Below, piece after piece: positions 24,985-33,211 of a stretch of DNA of 44,702 nucleotides. The position numbers were made by a program, and so were the translations under genes. The stretch spans positions 1-44,702 of the IMG/VR virus record IMGVR_UViG_3300033553_000300; one strand, given 5' to 3'. The notes below the pieces were generated by a model that saw only the letters and a program-made list of their open reading frames with translations, ran no database searches and was not told the origin of the DNA. Numbering within the stretch: position 1 is the first letter of the stretch; the number at the start of each line of letters is the position of its first letter. The DNA comes from a virus.

Positions 24985-26181
24985 TTAGGCAACCTCGGAG
25001 ATGGTAGGGATAAGCAGTACCTTACCATCTTCCACCTTCCTCGTAACTAGCTGCGCCTTCACGGCGGATTCTAGTCCCTCCTTGAATTGGTTGAAACTCA
25101 TATTATAGAATAATTTTGAATAGGCTTGGTCAGGAGTAAGCGGCCCGTTCGCTCGTAGAAGGTTAACAATGTTATTGGCCTTCTGGACAGAGTCGTCTCC
25201 AATCTTTTCAAAGACTTTCGGGAGGAATTTTTCGTTCTCCGAGAGAATGGCGTCGGCAGCCTGAAGGTGCTCCTTCTCAATGATAAGAGAGTTTGACTGC
25301 GCGACTGTGAGTATGATGGCCAGCTTATGCATATGGGTCTGTTTGCGTGCAAGATAAGAAGCGACCCGTTCACTTGCAAGTTCCGGAGGACGCTCAGTGT
25401 AAAGCCGTTCGTACCAATCCGTCCCCCAGGCTTTGGCCTCCGCAGAAAGTTTAACTTCGCCCTTACAGTTCTTGGCCATATCACGAAGGTCGTGCACAAG
25501 ATCTGCTTGGCGCTGCTTGAATCCCTTGGGGATTGCGTCGTCAAGGTACGCACAAAAATGCCGTTTCTTGTCGCCATAAACAAAGATTGTACGGGAGACA
25601 AAGCCACCTCCTATCATATATTCCGGGAAGTTATCTGCTATCCAGTGTGGAGTTGTGCAGGCAACTATGTTGATCCAGGGGTTGACGATTGCATCTTCCC
25701 CGCAAGTTTTAGTTCTCTTCTCAAAGGTTCCCACCTGACCGTCCCACAAATCAACAAGCACGTCTACCATCTCGCGATCCTGTGGATTCAGGAAGGTTCC
25801 GAACTCCGAAGAGAGGATTGTTATTGGGCTCATTGGGACTAGCTGGTTGTTGATGTTGACGGTGATCTGCGCCTCGGCGAGACTGGTTACGAGACTCTGC
25901 CAAGTGATTATGTTTGGGCCGAACGTTACTCCTTGCACCTGCTTCAGTAAGTCCATCCCTATCTTCGCGGTAGTGGACTTTGATATGATACCGGCTGGTG
26001 CGACAAATACAATGTAAAAGTTTGGAGTCCATTGAAAGTGATATTGATCTATCCAGACCTGTCGACGGAGAGCACCTGCGATTGTGCTGACTGCCGTCCA
26101 GAAGTGGAAGCGATCGGGAGCTTCACTATGCTTTGAATACTCCATGTAAGCTTTTATGAAGTCGCTATGTTTACGAGCCAT
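24985..26181 (-). CDS. DUF3987-like replication ATPase/helicase
   Basis: 398 aa. A RecA-fold ATPase of the DUF3987 type is likely: YIVFVAPAGIISKSTTA is a Walker A-like loop (P-x-G-x-x-SKST) near residues 58-68, ILSSEFGTFL a Walker B-like strand, and IVACTTPHWI a sensor strand. The C-terminus looks like a winged helix (NGPLTPDQAYSKLFYNMSF). Such proteins act as replicative helicase or the helicase half of primase-helicases. No separate primase or DnaB-type helicase was recognised, so this is the best helicase candidate. Its start overlaps the DUF1937 gene end by 1 bp. Confidence 0.7.
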   Translation of the reverse strand: MARKHSDFIKAYMEYSKHSEAPDRFHFWTAVSTIAGALRRQVWIDQYHFQWTPNFYIVFVAPAGIISKSTTAKIGMDLLKQVQGVTFGPNIITWQSLVTSLAEAQITVNINNQLVPMSPITILSSEFGTFLNPQDREMVDVLVDLWDGQVGTFEKRTKTCGEDAIVNPWINIVACTTPHWIADNFPEYMIGGGFVSRTIFVYGDKKRHFCAYLDDAIPKGFKQRQADLVHDLRDMAKNCKGEVKLSAEAKAWGTDWYERLYTERPPELASERVASYLARKQTHMHKLAIILTVAQSNSLIIEKEHLQAADAILSENEKFLPKVFEKIGDDSVQKANNIVNLLRANGPLTPDQAYSKLFYNMSFNQFKEGLESAVKAQLVTRKVEDGKVLLIPTISEVA

Positions 26182-26528
26182 TATTTGAACCTTAACCTGA
26201 GGGCGTCTTCCTCCAAGTAGGTGGGCTGGAGGTTGAGCCTCGCTGCCTCACGAATCTCAGCGCGGAGGCCAAGACTTTTCTCCCAGCCTTCGAGTGGTAG
26301 AATCCATATTTCAGAACATCTCGAGAGAGCTCTGAAGTTAAGTTCGCGCCAGAAAGTGAAATCGCCTGGCAGGTGGAACCGAACTGCAATATTATGGTAA
26401 TGCACAATAGGGGAGTAGATAAGGAATCCGAGCTTGGTATAGTCAGCTGTAACTCGTAAGGCCGCGTCATAGCGTGACTCCCTCACTCGGGTATCTGGAT
26501 CTGTGTATGGTTGGGCAAGGTAGATCAT
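26181..26528 (-). CDS. DUF1937 family protein
   Basis: 115 aa, full length for the family. MIYLAQPYTDPD, then RYDAALRVTADYTKLGFLIY, SPIVHYHNIA, and IWILPLEGWEKSLGLRAEI match the DUF1937 pattern, a Rossmann-like fold related to nucleoside 2-deoxyribosyltransferases. A role in nucleotide metabolism is possible; the enzyme activity of the family is not established. GGAG lies 6 bases before the ATG, directly after palindromic element copy 4. It is coupled to the DUF3987-like gene downstream. Confidence 0.85.
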   Translation of the reverse strand: MIYLAQPYTDPDTRVRESRYDAALRVTADYTKLGFLIYSPIVHYHNIAVRFHLPGDFTFWRELNFRALSRCSEIWILPLEGWEKSLGLRAEIREAARLNLQPTYLEEDALRLRFK

Positions 26529-26539
26529 GGGTACTCCGA

Positions 26540-26580
26540 TTTAAAAGTATAATTGCCAACATAGCAACAATATAATTAAA
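26540..26580 (-). repeat. 41-bp palindromic element, copy 4
   Basis: Read on the minus strand it begins TTTAATTATATTGTTGC and ends GGCAATTATACTTTTAAA. The right outer arm carries two mismatches. It fills the gap between the polymerase stop (26582) and the DUF1937 start, and ends 2-3 bases before the CGGAG Shine-Dalgarno site. Confidence 0.85.
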
Positions 26581-26581
26581 C

Positions 26582-29098
26582 TCACGCCACAAGCGCCCCC
26601 TTATCGAAATCCCATTCTGCACAGTCGCCCCAGCTTTTATCACTGATCTTTGCGCCTACGGGAATAAGCAAAGGGTCATCATATGGTACAACAATTTCCA
26701 TCTCCTTACGGATTTTTCTCAAACACTCGACGCGACGATCTGCCGGATATTCAAACACCCCCGAGTCGTGAACCTGCAGCAACGGATAGCATTCATCTTG
26801 GACGAGATTCTCGTCTACGTTAACTATCCCTTTGTCGATAACGATCGCGACGGTGGACTGGGGAATCCATGCCAACGCTTCAGGCAGGAGACCTTCAACC
26901 CTATCGAAATAGTATCGACGGAAGCCGAACTTATTGTAGACGCAGCGCTCAACCATCAGCTGTCTCTCAATGCGATTCTGCCAATCGCGGATACCTGGGT
27001 AGGTAGAGAACCACTTCGATTGGGCAGCTTCCGATTCCATAATAGTGCAGTGTGCAACGATTGCCATGGTGCGAGCGGAACCGCCGTAGTTGGTGCCGTG
27101 TACGAAAGCCTTTGCGAAGTCCCTATGAGCTTTGTATTTCTCCTTAATCCGTGCAAGAAGAACCGGATCACGCAGGTCATCGACGGAGTATGGAAGATCG
27201 AAGAGAACCTGTGCGTTAGCGAGGTGAAGATCAATCCCCTCCTTCAGGAGGAGCTTAAGTCGATCTTCGTCTGCTTCCCACACCACGACTTGAAGGTCAG
27301 CTCGGTCGAGGTCGAAGTCTGCGATCTCGAATCCCTCGTCAGGAATGAACATTCGCTTAACGTTGGGTGCCTGAAATCTTTCGGCTCCTTTAGATTTTTC
27401 AGGGTTGGGTATATTCTGCAGGTTCCCTCCGGAGTTGAAAGCATTTTCTGAACTGCTATACCGATACGTTTCTGTGCCAGCGATGTTGTAACTGCAGCGC
27501 AGTCGTCCATCCATATCTGTTCGCATTTGTACGAAGGTGCTGGATAAGACTCCGATGCTGCGATAATCAAGGATCGCGTTACATACCGGCTTAAGAAGGG
27601 GTGTCCGTTTGCCAATCTTTGTAAGAGCATCATCGTTTGTAGTAGGGCGTTTTGTCTTGCGATCGACGATAATCGGCTGTCCCAGCTCTTCATAGAATAG
27701 TTCAGCCATTTGCTTGGGAGACTTAGGGTTGACGTCCCTTCCAATGAATTTATGGACTGCAGCAAGGCGCTCATTTGCGGCATTGTTAAGAATCCAAAAT
27801 AGGTAGTCCTGTGCTTTGTCATCACGGCGTACTCCTCGCAGCATCATACGTATGGTAGTGCGGAGGTTGTGTTTTTGCTGGAACTCATTCTGCTCAGTCA
27901 GGTTGAACTTATCGACCATCCCTCTCAGCACTGTTGCACACTCGTAAGTGACTACGCAATCCTTACAGTTGTACTCCCACAGTCTGCGCTCGTCGTGATG
28001 TTCAAGGTCGAAGTGTTTCCCATCATCCTTCCAGTACTGGTGGAATCGACAGTACATGCTCGAGATAAAGTCCAGGGATTTTTTGAGTCCTGCCCAGCAG
28101 ACGTGGTGCGCCACCATCGTATCAAAGTCCGGCAGTGCATCACAGTTCCACCATCTGAACCAGTACTGAACATCGTAGCTACCATTTTGAGTCTCAATCA
28201 AAGCGTTCGGGTGGGAGAAAAGATCCTTGAGAGCGAGGATGATATTGCGTTCCTGCAGGAAAGACCAGTACCCCTCCGGGCGCCGGGCCTTCATCAGTGG
28301 GATGCAAATAGCATCGACATTGCTCCAACCAATCCCACAGCAAGCAGTATGTCCACTACGTGTTTCGAGATCCACGGCCAACCGTGTAGGTTGTGTTTCC
28401 ACGCGGAGACGTAGCTTGCGAATAGTAGACATAACTGTCGCGTAGTCAGGAGCCACAATAAAATTATACTCAGGAAGAATCCAAGCGTCATCATTGAGCG
28501 CCCTCCGCAGGTCGTGCTTAATGAAGTAGGTATCGGAAAAGTTTCTGCGTGCTGTCGCCGGACTAACGATCGGCATAAGGCGAGCGGTTGTTCCGTCCTC
28601 ATAGGTGTAGAAGAGCTGACTGCCCCGCCACTTTGTTATGCCAGCTTCTCCGGTCAACGCGTAGAGAGCTACGTTACCGGCGGCGATGATGATCTTTGGG
28701 CGAACCTCTTCAAGAAGCTTCTTCAGGTTAGCGAAGTGCTTATCTACTCCGAGTGCTAGTTTGACATTCTTCCCACTCTTCTTAACGTATTGGGATGGGT
28801 CGCCCCTCGGAGCAGGACGACAGATTGCATACGTCTTGCTGCAGGCAGCGAAGTCGATCCCCCCATCGGCGAAGAGCGACTTAACGAATCGGCTGTAGTT
28901 TCCGCTGAAGGGGCGCTGGTTGTTTACGTCATCCTGCGTGGGGCATTCCCCGACGACAAGAATCTCAGAGCCGTTTATCTCCGGCAGAATTGTAGGATGG
29001 CCGACACTGATCTGTGCGGCTTTCGCTTTGGCTGGTTTCTTGGCAGGAGCTTTCGCTCCCTCCTGCACAAGATCATCCAGTAAAGATGATGCTGTCAT
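26582..29098 (-). CDS. Family A DNA polymerase with N-terminal UDG-like domain
   Basis: 838 aa. Residues about 45-200 resemble family 4 uracil-DNA glycosylase: VVGECP (48-53), PFSGNYSRF, ICRPAP, IIAAGNVALYALTG and a RGSQL turn. The motif-2 His-Pro-Ala is Ser-Pro-Ala (IVSPATARR, S179), and most iron-sulphur cysteines are missing. The 3'-5' exonuclease follows: DLE (D243, E245), NGSYD (305-309), YNCKD (376-380). The polymerase motifs are A (DFDLDRADLQ, 594-603), B (RDFAKAFVHGTNYGG, 659-673) and C (VHDS, H777 D778). I chose the start at 29098 because AGAGGAT lies 8 bases upstream; upstream in-frame codons overlap the 88-aa gene. SPO1-type phage polymerases have a comparable UDG-like N-terminus. 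It is the replicative polymerase. Confidence 0.92.
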   Translation of the reverse strand: MTASSLLDDLVQEGAKAPAKKPAKAKAAQISVGHPTILPEINGSEILVVGECPTQDDVNNQRPFSGNYSRFVKSLFADGGIDFAACSKTYAICRPAPRGDPSQYVKKSGKNVKLALGVDKHFANLKKLLEEVRPKIIIAAGNVALYALTGEAGITKWRGSQLFYTYEDGTTARLMPIVSPATARRNFSDTYFIKHDLRRALNDDAWILPEYNFIVAPDYATVMSTIRKLRLRVETQPTRLAVDLETRSGHTACCGIGWSNVDAICIPLMKARRPEGYWSFLQERNIILALKDLFSHPNALIETQNGSYDVQYWFRWWNCDALPDFDTMVAHHVCWAGLKKSLDFISSMYCRFHQYWKDDGKHFDLEHHDERRLWEYNCKDCVVTYECATVLRGMVDKFNLTEQNEFQQKHNLRTTIRMMLRGVRRDDKAQDYLFWILNNAANERLAAVHKFIGRDVNPKSPKQMAELFYEELGQPIIVDRKTKRPTTNDDALTKIGKRTPLLKPVCNAILDYRSIGVLSSTFVQMRTDMDGRLRCSYNIAGTETYRYSSSENAFNSGGNLQNIPNPEKSKGAERFQAPNVKRMFIPDEGFEIADFDLDRADLQVVVWEADEDRLKLLLKEGIDLHLANAQVLFDLPYSVDDLRDPVLLARIKEKYKAHRDFAKAFVHGTNYGGSARTMAIVAHCTIMESEAAQSKWFSTYPGIRDWQNRIERQLMVERCVYNKFGFRRYYFDRVEGLLPEALAWIPQSTVAIVIDKGIVNVDENLVQDECYPLLQVHDSGVFEYPADRRVECLRKIRKEMEIVVPYDDPLLIPVGAKISDKSWGDCAEWDFDKGALVA

Positions 29099-29339
29099 TG
29101 TCGCGATCCTCTTTGTTTTCTTCCTCGTGAACCCCTCCGATCTGCTGCACGTACGGCTTGATCGTATCATCGAAGAGGAGTTCGATCTCTGAATCCGATT
29201 CGAGGATGAACTTCCCCCGCTCACCACTCTTTGCTGGGTAGGCGGGAACGCAGTACTCCCTATCCTCATCCACGATGAAGTACTGGCCGACGCGCCAGAC
29301 TGGGTTCTGCATAATCACTATGTAGGTGTGACGTTTCAT
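29073..29339 (-). CDS. Hypothetical acidic protein, 88 aa
   Basis: No family recognised. It begins MKRHTYIVIMQNPVWRVGQY and has strand-rich character (YFIVDEDREYCVPAYPAK), then an acidic C-terminal tail (GGVHEEENKEDRDND). It overlaps the polymerase start by 26 bp and begins in a TAATG overlap with the zinc-finger minigene, so it is translated as part of the replication operon. It may be a small KOW/SH3-like or regulatory protein, which is a guess. Confidence 0.75.
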   Translation of the reverse strand: MKRHTYIVIMQNPVWRVGQYFIVDEDREYCVPAYPAKSGERGKFILESDSEIELLFDDTIKPYVQQIGGVHEEENKEDRDNDSIIFTG

Positions 29340-29503
29340 TATAAGGTACCTGAAGCGATGTAGTAAATTTTTCCTGTAGCATTACACATAACGCACCGAC
29401 CCTCTCCCCGCCCTCCTTGCCCGAAGCACCAAGGGCATTGGGCTTTCTTCAATCCAATAAGTTTGCCCAACTTTACCTTAAAGTAGTGGGATACTTTGCT
29501 CAT
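29339..29503 (-). CDS. DnaJ-type zinc-finger minigene, 54 aa
   Basis: 54 aa. The sequence CPWCFGQGGRGEGRCVMCNA holds two CxxC knuckles with the CxxCxGxG spacing of the DnaJ central zinc finger, after a basic helix (VKLGKLIGLKK). It binds one zinc in all likelihood. The start overlaps the methyltransferase stop (ATGA) and the stop overlaps the next start (TAATG), which supports real translation. Its function is unknown; a DNA- or protein-binding accessory is possible. Confidence 0.75.
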   Translation of the reverse strand: MSKVSHYFKVKLGKLIGLKKAQCPWCFGQGGRGEGRCVMCNATGKIYYIASGTL

Positions 29504-30816
29504 TCGATCTCCTCCTCAGCATAGCTTGCGTAGATGAAGTCTACTTTCTCTTTGTTAAGCTCGATCCCTGTAGCGGTAAGCGAAAGCGTACCTGCGGCTC
29601 GGAAGACTGGCCCGGCTCCGCAGAATGGGTCCAGCACCTTATCTCCTGGATCACAAGACCTGGAAAGTAGTTCCTCAAATAATGAGACAGGTTTCTGAGC
29701 GCCGAAGGTGGGGCGGGCGAGTGCTTGGACTGACAGTACATCAGGTCCAACACACCTGGTCTTGCGTCCTCCACGACGGCAATACACAATTGCTTCGTAT
29801 GTGTTTCGAGGGCCATACTCAGGGGCTGGGAGCATTCCGGCGTTGTTCCCTTTAAACCAAAAGAGAGGACGATACCAAACAGTCCATCCGGATGCTTCGA
29901 ATATATCTCTGATTTCTGCGAAGAGTCCAATGTCGCAGAAGGTGTAGAGGTGGGCACTGTCTTTGCACACTCGCGCGCCTTGCTCAGCAAGTATTTTGTA
30001 GAGGGAAAGTGCATAATCTTTTGAATCCTCGTATGCGTGGTTTGCTTTTGCTTGTTCGCCGAAAGAATCTGCATCGACCCCGTAAGGGGGATCAGTTATG
30101 ATGCAGTCAAAGGTATCATCAGGAAGGTTCTCGATTATGGTTTCCATCCTGCCACAGCGTAGATCGTGCGGGAAAGCTGAGGTGTTTATCTGCGCCCCAA
30201 ACTCTTCCGCGAGGCGAGCCCTGTGCGCTGCCTGCCGCTTCTTGCCGATGATCTTCAGAGCTTCCTTCTGAGTTTTTGCGCCAGCTACATCATCATCATG
30301 CAGATACTCATTGAGAACCCGAGCCTCTCGAACTTCCTTCTGGGCTGTGCCAGAGTCGGTAACGGGCACCCCCAGGATTTCGGCAGCAACATCCCGCTGA
30401 CTATAACGTTCCCCTCGAGCCTGAGCCTGCTGCTTGCGGAGGGTTTCAAGGCGGGAGATTGCGGCTGCCCGATCTTGCCAGGAGAGTTCTTCTCTGTGAA
30501 TGTTCTCATCGAGTTCCGCCTCTTCAAGTTCTTCCTGAGTTAGCTCACCGAGTTTCATCACGGGGATATGCCCGTCAGGTACGGCGTCGCCCCCGTAGGT
30601 GAAGCGCTTTTCATTCTCATACAACTGGAGGACTGCCCGCAGTCTGCACTCTCCCGCGACGAGGGTCTTGCCGTCATCGCGCAGAACGATAGGATGCAGG
30701 AGACCCTTCGCTCCGCAGAAGCTGTCCTCGAGATCGTTGAGGTGTTGTGGGTTGATCCGCTTTCGCTGGCGGTCTTCAGGAACTACGATTGATTTAGCTG
30801 GGACGTAAGTTGTCAT
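29500..30816 (-). CDS. ParB-like/N6-adenine DNA methyltransferase fusion
   Basis: 438 aa. Residues about 1-130 are a ParB/sulfiredoxin-like domain (LLHPIVLRDDGKTLVAGECR, 39-58; then LDENIHREELSW). Residues 135-200 are a helical HTH-like region (YSQRDVAAEILGVPVT). The MTase domain has the catalytic DPPY (242-245) before the SAM-binding LDPFCGAG (395-402), the beta-type order of N6-adenine or N4-cytosine methylases. No partner restriction enzyme is nearby, so it is an orphan methylase that may protect phage DNA or mark replication sites. It is coupled by TAATG to the dUTPase gene upstream. Confidence 0.88.
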   Translation of the reverse strand: MTTYVPAKSIVVPEDRQRKRINPQHLNDLEDSFCGAKGLLHPIVLRDDGKTLVAGECRLRAVLQLYENEKRFTYGGDAVPDGHIPVMKLGELTQEELEEAELDENIHREELSWQDRAAAISRLETLRKQQAQARGERYSQRDVAAEILGVPVTDSGTAQKEVREARVLNEYLHDDDVAGAKTQKEALKIIGKKRQAAHRARLAEEFGAQINTSAFPHDLRCGRMETIIENLPDDTFDCIITDPPYGVDADSFGEQAKANHAYEDSKDYALSLYKILAEQGARVCKDSAHLYTFCDIGLFAEIRDIFEASGWTVWYRPLFWFKGNNAGMLPAPEYGPRNTYEAIVYCRRGGRKTRCVGPDVLSVQALARPTFGAQKPVSLFEELLSRSCDPGDKVLDPFCGAGPVFRAAGTLSLTATGIELNKEKVDFIYASYAEEEIE

Positions 30817-31250
30817 TACGAAACTCCTGTGCTGCCAGCGCCACCGGTACGTGGTTCAAGGCGTAAACTGTAGTGGCCCTCAATAGGGATGCCGGGGACG
30901 CAGATGAGTTGGGCGATGCGATCACCTGGTTTGATTGTGATGCTGGAGCCGAGGCAGAAGAGGGTAACGAAAATCTCCTCGTCGTAATCAGGATCGATCA
31001 AGCCTGGGGCATTCGTAATAGTGAGGTAGTGCGGCGCCCCGCCTAGTCCACTCCGGGGGAGGACGAAGCAGCAGAAGCCTCTTGAGATACGAACCCTTAC
31101 GCCTGTTCCGACGCGAGCGCCAGTGCCCTTCAGGATTTTAAGGGGCTCTTCGAGATTCGCCCGCAGGTCTATCCCGGCAGAATCAATGGTAGCTTTAAGT
31201 GGAAGGAGATTGTTTTCTGTGTCAGGGAGGAGTGCTATTTTAGCTGTCAT
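30816..31250 (-). CDS. dut: dUTP diphosphatase
   Basis: 144 aa, the usual length of a trimeric dUTPase, which hydrolyses dUTP to dUMP and pyrophosphate. All five motifs are visible: DSAGIDLRA (23-31), PRSGLG (65-70), GLIDPDY (83-89), GDRIAQL (109-115) and RTGGAGSTG (134-142). The Phe that stacks on uracil in motif 5 is Ala here. I chose ATG 31250 because AAAAAGGAA precedes it; the codons up to 31283 run into the terminator. With the UDG-like polymerase domain it points to uracil exclusion from phage DNA. Confidence 0.93.
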   Translation of the reverse strand: MTAKIALLPDTENNLLPLKATIDSAGIDLRANLEEPLKILKGTGARVGTGVRVRISRGFCCFVLPRSGLGGAPHYLTITNAPGLIDPDYDEEIFVTLFCLGSSITIKPGDRIAQLICVPGIPIEGHYSLRLEPRTGGAGSTGVS

Positions 31251-31270
31251 GTGGATTCCTTTTTCGGCAG

Positions 31271-31302
31271 AAAAGAGGGGCAACCGAAGCCACCCCTTTT
31301 TT
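31271..31302 (-). terminator. Rho-independent terminator after ssDNA-binding gene
   Basis: Read on the minus strand: GGGGTGGC, TTCG loop, GTTGCCCC (perfect with G-U pairs), preceded by AAAAAA and followed by TCTTTTCTG. On the plus strand the wobble pairs become A-C mismatches, so it works for minus-strand transcripts. It lies between the ssDNA-binding gene and dUTPase. Confidence 0.8.
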
Positions 31303-31331
31303 AGTACTACATAGTTACTTCGCCGGCTCGA

Positions 31332-31799
31332 TTAACCTTCGTAGGCTGCTACAGCAGTTACGTTGTTCATCTCGTCGTGTGACTGCGGGTGTGTACCGAT
31401 AGTCACGTTGGCTTCAACCATCTGGCCAATCAACATTGCAGGTGACCAAGGGGAGCCATCGTTCTGGCCAACGGCAGCGCGAAGCTTTCCGAGGGCTACG
31501 TTCCGGCCTTTCCGCAGGTCAATCTGATCGTTATCATCCAGATCAAGGAAAACTTGATAGGATACGAAGACACGATCCTGATGCATTTCTTCTTTCACAG
31601 CGTCATCCATCACTTCAAGTGTCAGACCGAGTGCGCGCCAGGGCTTGCCGATGTTATCGCCTTTGCCAATGGTGCCGCCTTTCGGGGTGACTTTAAAGAT
31701 CTGGGTAACGTACTGGCCGGAAGGAACTACAGGACGTTTGGTATCCAGTTCGCCTTCGACTGTAACATTCATAAACTCTTCGGGATCAAAATCGCTCAT
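31332..31799 (-). CDS. DUF669-like single-stranded DNA-binding protein
   Basis: 155 aa. The layout GELDTKRPVVPSGQYVTQIF, a Gly-rich middle, then GLTLEVMDD, NVALGKLRAAVG and MVEANVTIGTHP resembles DUF669-type phage ssDNA-binding proteins (OB fold). It sits next to a Sak4-like ATPase, a frequent pairing in phage recombination cassettes. ATG 31799 is chosen because AGAGAG precedes it. It has its own sigma70-like promoter and a terminator, as expected for a protein needed in large amounts. The family match is from sequence style, not a search. Confidence 0.65.
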   Translation of the reverse strand: MSDFDPEEFMNVTVEGELDTKRPVVPSGQYVTQIFKVTPKGGTIGKGDNIGKPWRALGLTLEVMDDAVKEEMHQDRVFVSYQVFLDLDDNDQIDLRKGRNVALGKLRAAVGQNDGSPWSPAMLIGQMVEANVTIGTHPQSHDEMNNVTAVAAYEG

Positions 31800-31839
31800 G
31801 GTTATTTCTCTCTTTTCCGTTACGGTTAACTGCATTACG

Positions 31840-31867
31840 CAAGATCGGATTACCCGACCGGATTACC
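31840..31867 (-). promoter_or_regulatory. Direct repeat near promoter start, possible operator
   Basis: CGGATTACC appears twice close together (about 31846-31854 and 31859-31867), just downstream of the -10 at 31868-31873. That is where a repressor or activator would bind. The binding protein is not known. Confidence 0.4.
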
Positions 31868-31896
31868 ATTATCGTTTACTCGCCCGCAGGACACAA
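31868..31896 (-). promoter_or_regulatory. Sigma70-like promoter of ssDNA-binding gene
   Basis: Minus strand: TTGTGT (31896-31891), 17-bp spacer, GATAAT (31873-31868). The -10 matches 5 of 6 positions and the spacing is optimal. It lies in the 99-bp gap upstream of the gene at 31332-31799. Confidence 0.6.
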
Positions 31897-31898
31897 CA

Positions 31899-32738
31899 TT
31901 AATTTGCAGCGGGTGTTACCACACCTCCTTTCTTTTCCCAACCTGCGCGGATCAGCGCAAAGTCTGGTTCCAGCTTAGATTCCCGAGGCAGGTAACGATT
32001 CTTCAGATCGACGTTACCCTCCGTGGTTGACCAGTAGAAAGAGTCGCCGCTGGATTTCGTCATAACGACCTCGTCGAAATACCGCGGCAGCAACGGAGGG
32101 AGCTTCTTGCCGAGCGTCGAGAGCATCAGCTTCATTGCGCCGGTAACCTGATCTGTTTCGCGCTCGGGGTGAGCGGTCATCAGCATGTGGCACTGGAGGT
32201 CGGTGCAAAGCTTGATGATGAAGCGTTCAAGGTTATCCATTGCCATACCCCAGTCCTTCATGTCCTTGACTGGTTTGCTACCTGCAACGAGGTTCATCGC
32301 CATGATGTTAAGGCCAGACAACGAGTCAATCACTAGGCAGCGGTCTGTCCCCCAATGGCTGACGTTACCGAACTCCTCGCCTGTGCGGGCACAGATGAAG
32401 TTGGCGCAGGCCTCGATCACCTTGAGCCACTGGTTGTATTTGTTCCGGTTAAAGCCGGGCATAGAGGTGAGGGCTTTGAAATCCAGGGTGTTGATCTTGT
32501 TTGCTGAGTCCCGCATGAGAGACCAGTCTTCACTCGCGGGCTTGACATACATCCAGTGGCAGGACTCTGCTGGTATGTCGCCGAGGATCCCCATGCCGTT
32601 CTCTGTGAAGATGATGAAGGGGGTGATGCCTGCCTCGACGAGGGTTCTGATCGAGTGAGTTTTCCCGGTACCGACTGGTCCGAGGAGACAGACTTTAAAG
32701 CCTGGGATTGGGGATGCAATTTCTGTTACGTCAGTCAT
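31899..32738 (-). CDS. Sak4-like RecA-fold ATPase
   Basis: 279 aa. Walker A GPVGTGKTH (20-28) and Walker B CLVIDSLSG (D138) define a RecA-core ATPase. LMTAHPERETD is a sensor-like strand and the C-terminus is short. Length and gene context (DUF669-like partner, Cas4-like nuclease) fit Sak4-type proteins that promote strand annealing or recombination in phage DNA replication. I chose ATG 32738; the upstream 19 residues overlap the next gene and look non-coding. An alternative is a packaging-unrelated DNA-repair ATPase. Confidence 0.8.
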   Translation of the reverse strand: MTDVTEIASPIPGFKVCLLGPVGTGKTHSIRTLVEAGITPFIIFTENGMGILGDIPAESCHWMYVKPASEDWSLMRDSANKINTLDFKALTSMPGFNRNKYNQWLKVIEACANFICARTGEEFGNVSHWGTDRCLVIDSLSGLNIMAMNLVAGSKPVKDMKDWGMAMDNLERFIIKLCTDLQCHMLMTAHPERETDQVTGAMKLMLSTLGKKLPPLLPRYFDEVVMTKSSGDSFYWSTTEGNVDLKNRYLPRESKLEPDFALIRAGWEKKGGVVTPAAN

Positions 32739-33090
32739 AATAGTTTTTCCATTGGAGGACGAGTTCACCGAAGTCCAGCTCCGGGTTGCGTTCAAGGTGT
32801 GCTGCGATTAGCCTGAGTTCACGAATTAGAACCTCTCTTGGGTAGTGTGTCCACATGGTTCCGAAACTTCTCTGGAAGAGTCCCGAGCCGTGGGTGAAAC
32901 AGAAGCGGCGCTCCATCGTGTAGTCTTGCTTGTCGCTGACTACGATCCTCCCCCATACCTCGCCGCAAGCTGGACAGAAGTACGCTGCGTTGTGCGGGCG
33001 TTCCTCGTGTCCGAGCTTAACAGGAAGGCGCGGGACGAGTGGGCCGCTCCCGATTAGCTGATTACCTACTATGAAGTTAGCTGTTATCAT
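32731..33090 (-). CDS. Hypothetical zinc-ribbon protein, 119 aa
   Basis: Contains CPAC (39-42) and CFTH (64-67), a Cys4/Cys3His zinc-binding set in the middle, with a C-terminal helix (LIRELRLIAAHLERNPELDF). No family recognised. It overlaps the ATPase start by 8 bp, so it is in the same operon. Confidence 0.75.
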   Translation of the reverse strand: MITANFIVGNQLIGSGPLVPRLPVKLGHEERPHNAAYFCPACGEVWGRIVVSDKQDYTMERRFCFTHGSGLFQRSFGTMWTHYPREVLIRELRLIAAHLERNPELDFGELVLQWKNYYD

Positions 33091-33097
33091 ATGGTTA

Positions 33098-33211
33098 TTA
33101 TACGGTTGGTGGGGCGCCTGCGCAAGAAGCTATTGTAGCTAGCACAGTCATGAGGATTAGGAGAAGCGTCAGCCAGACAAAGGCTTTCTTATCGTGTGGG
33201 TTAAGGCGCAT
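33098..33211 (-). CDS. Small lipoprotein, 37 aa
   Basis: 37 aa. Lys-rich N-terminus, hydrophobic stretch (AFVWLTLLLILMTVLATIA), then the lipobox-like IASC before CAGAPPTV. It would be exported, lipid-modified at Cys30 and leave an 8-residue lipopeptide. An outer-membrane spanin subunit is conceivable but the mature part is shorter than normal. It overlaps the preceding 40-aa gene by 11 bp. Confidence 0.5.
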   Translation of the reverse strand: MRLNPHDKKAFVWLTLLLILMTVLATIASCAGAPPTV

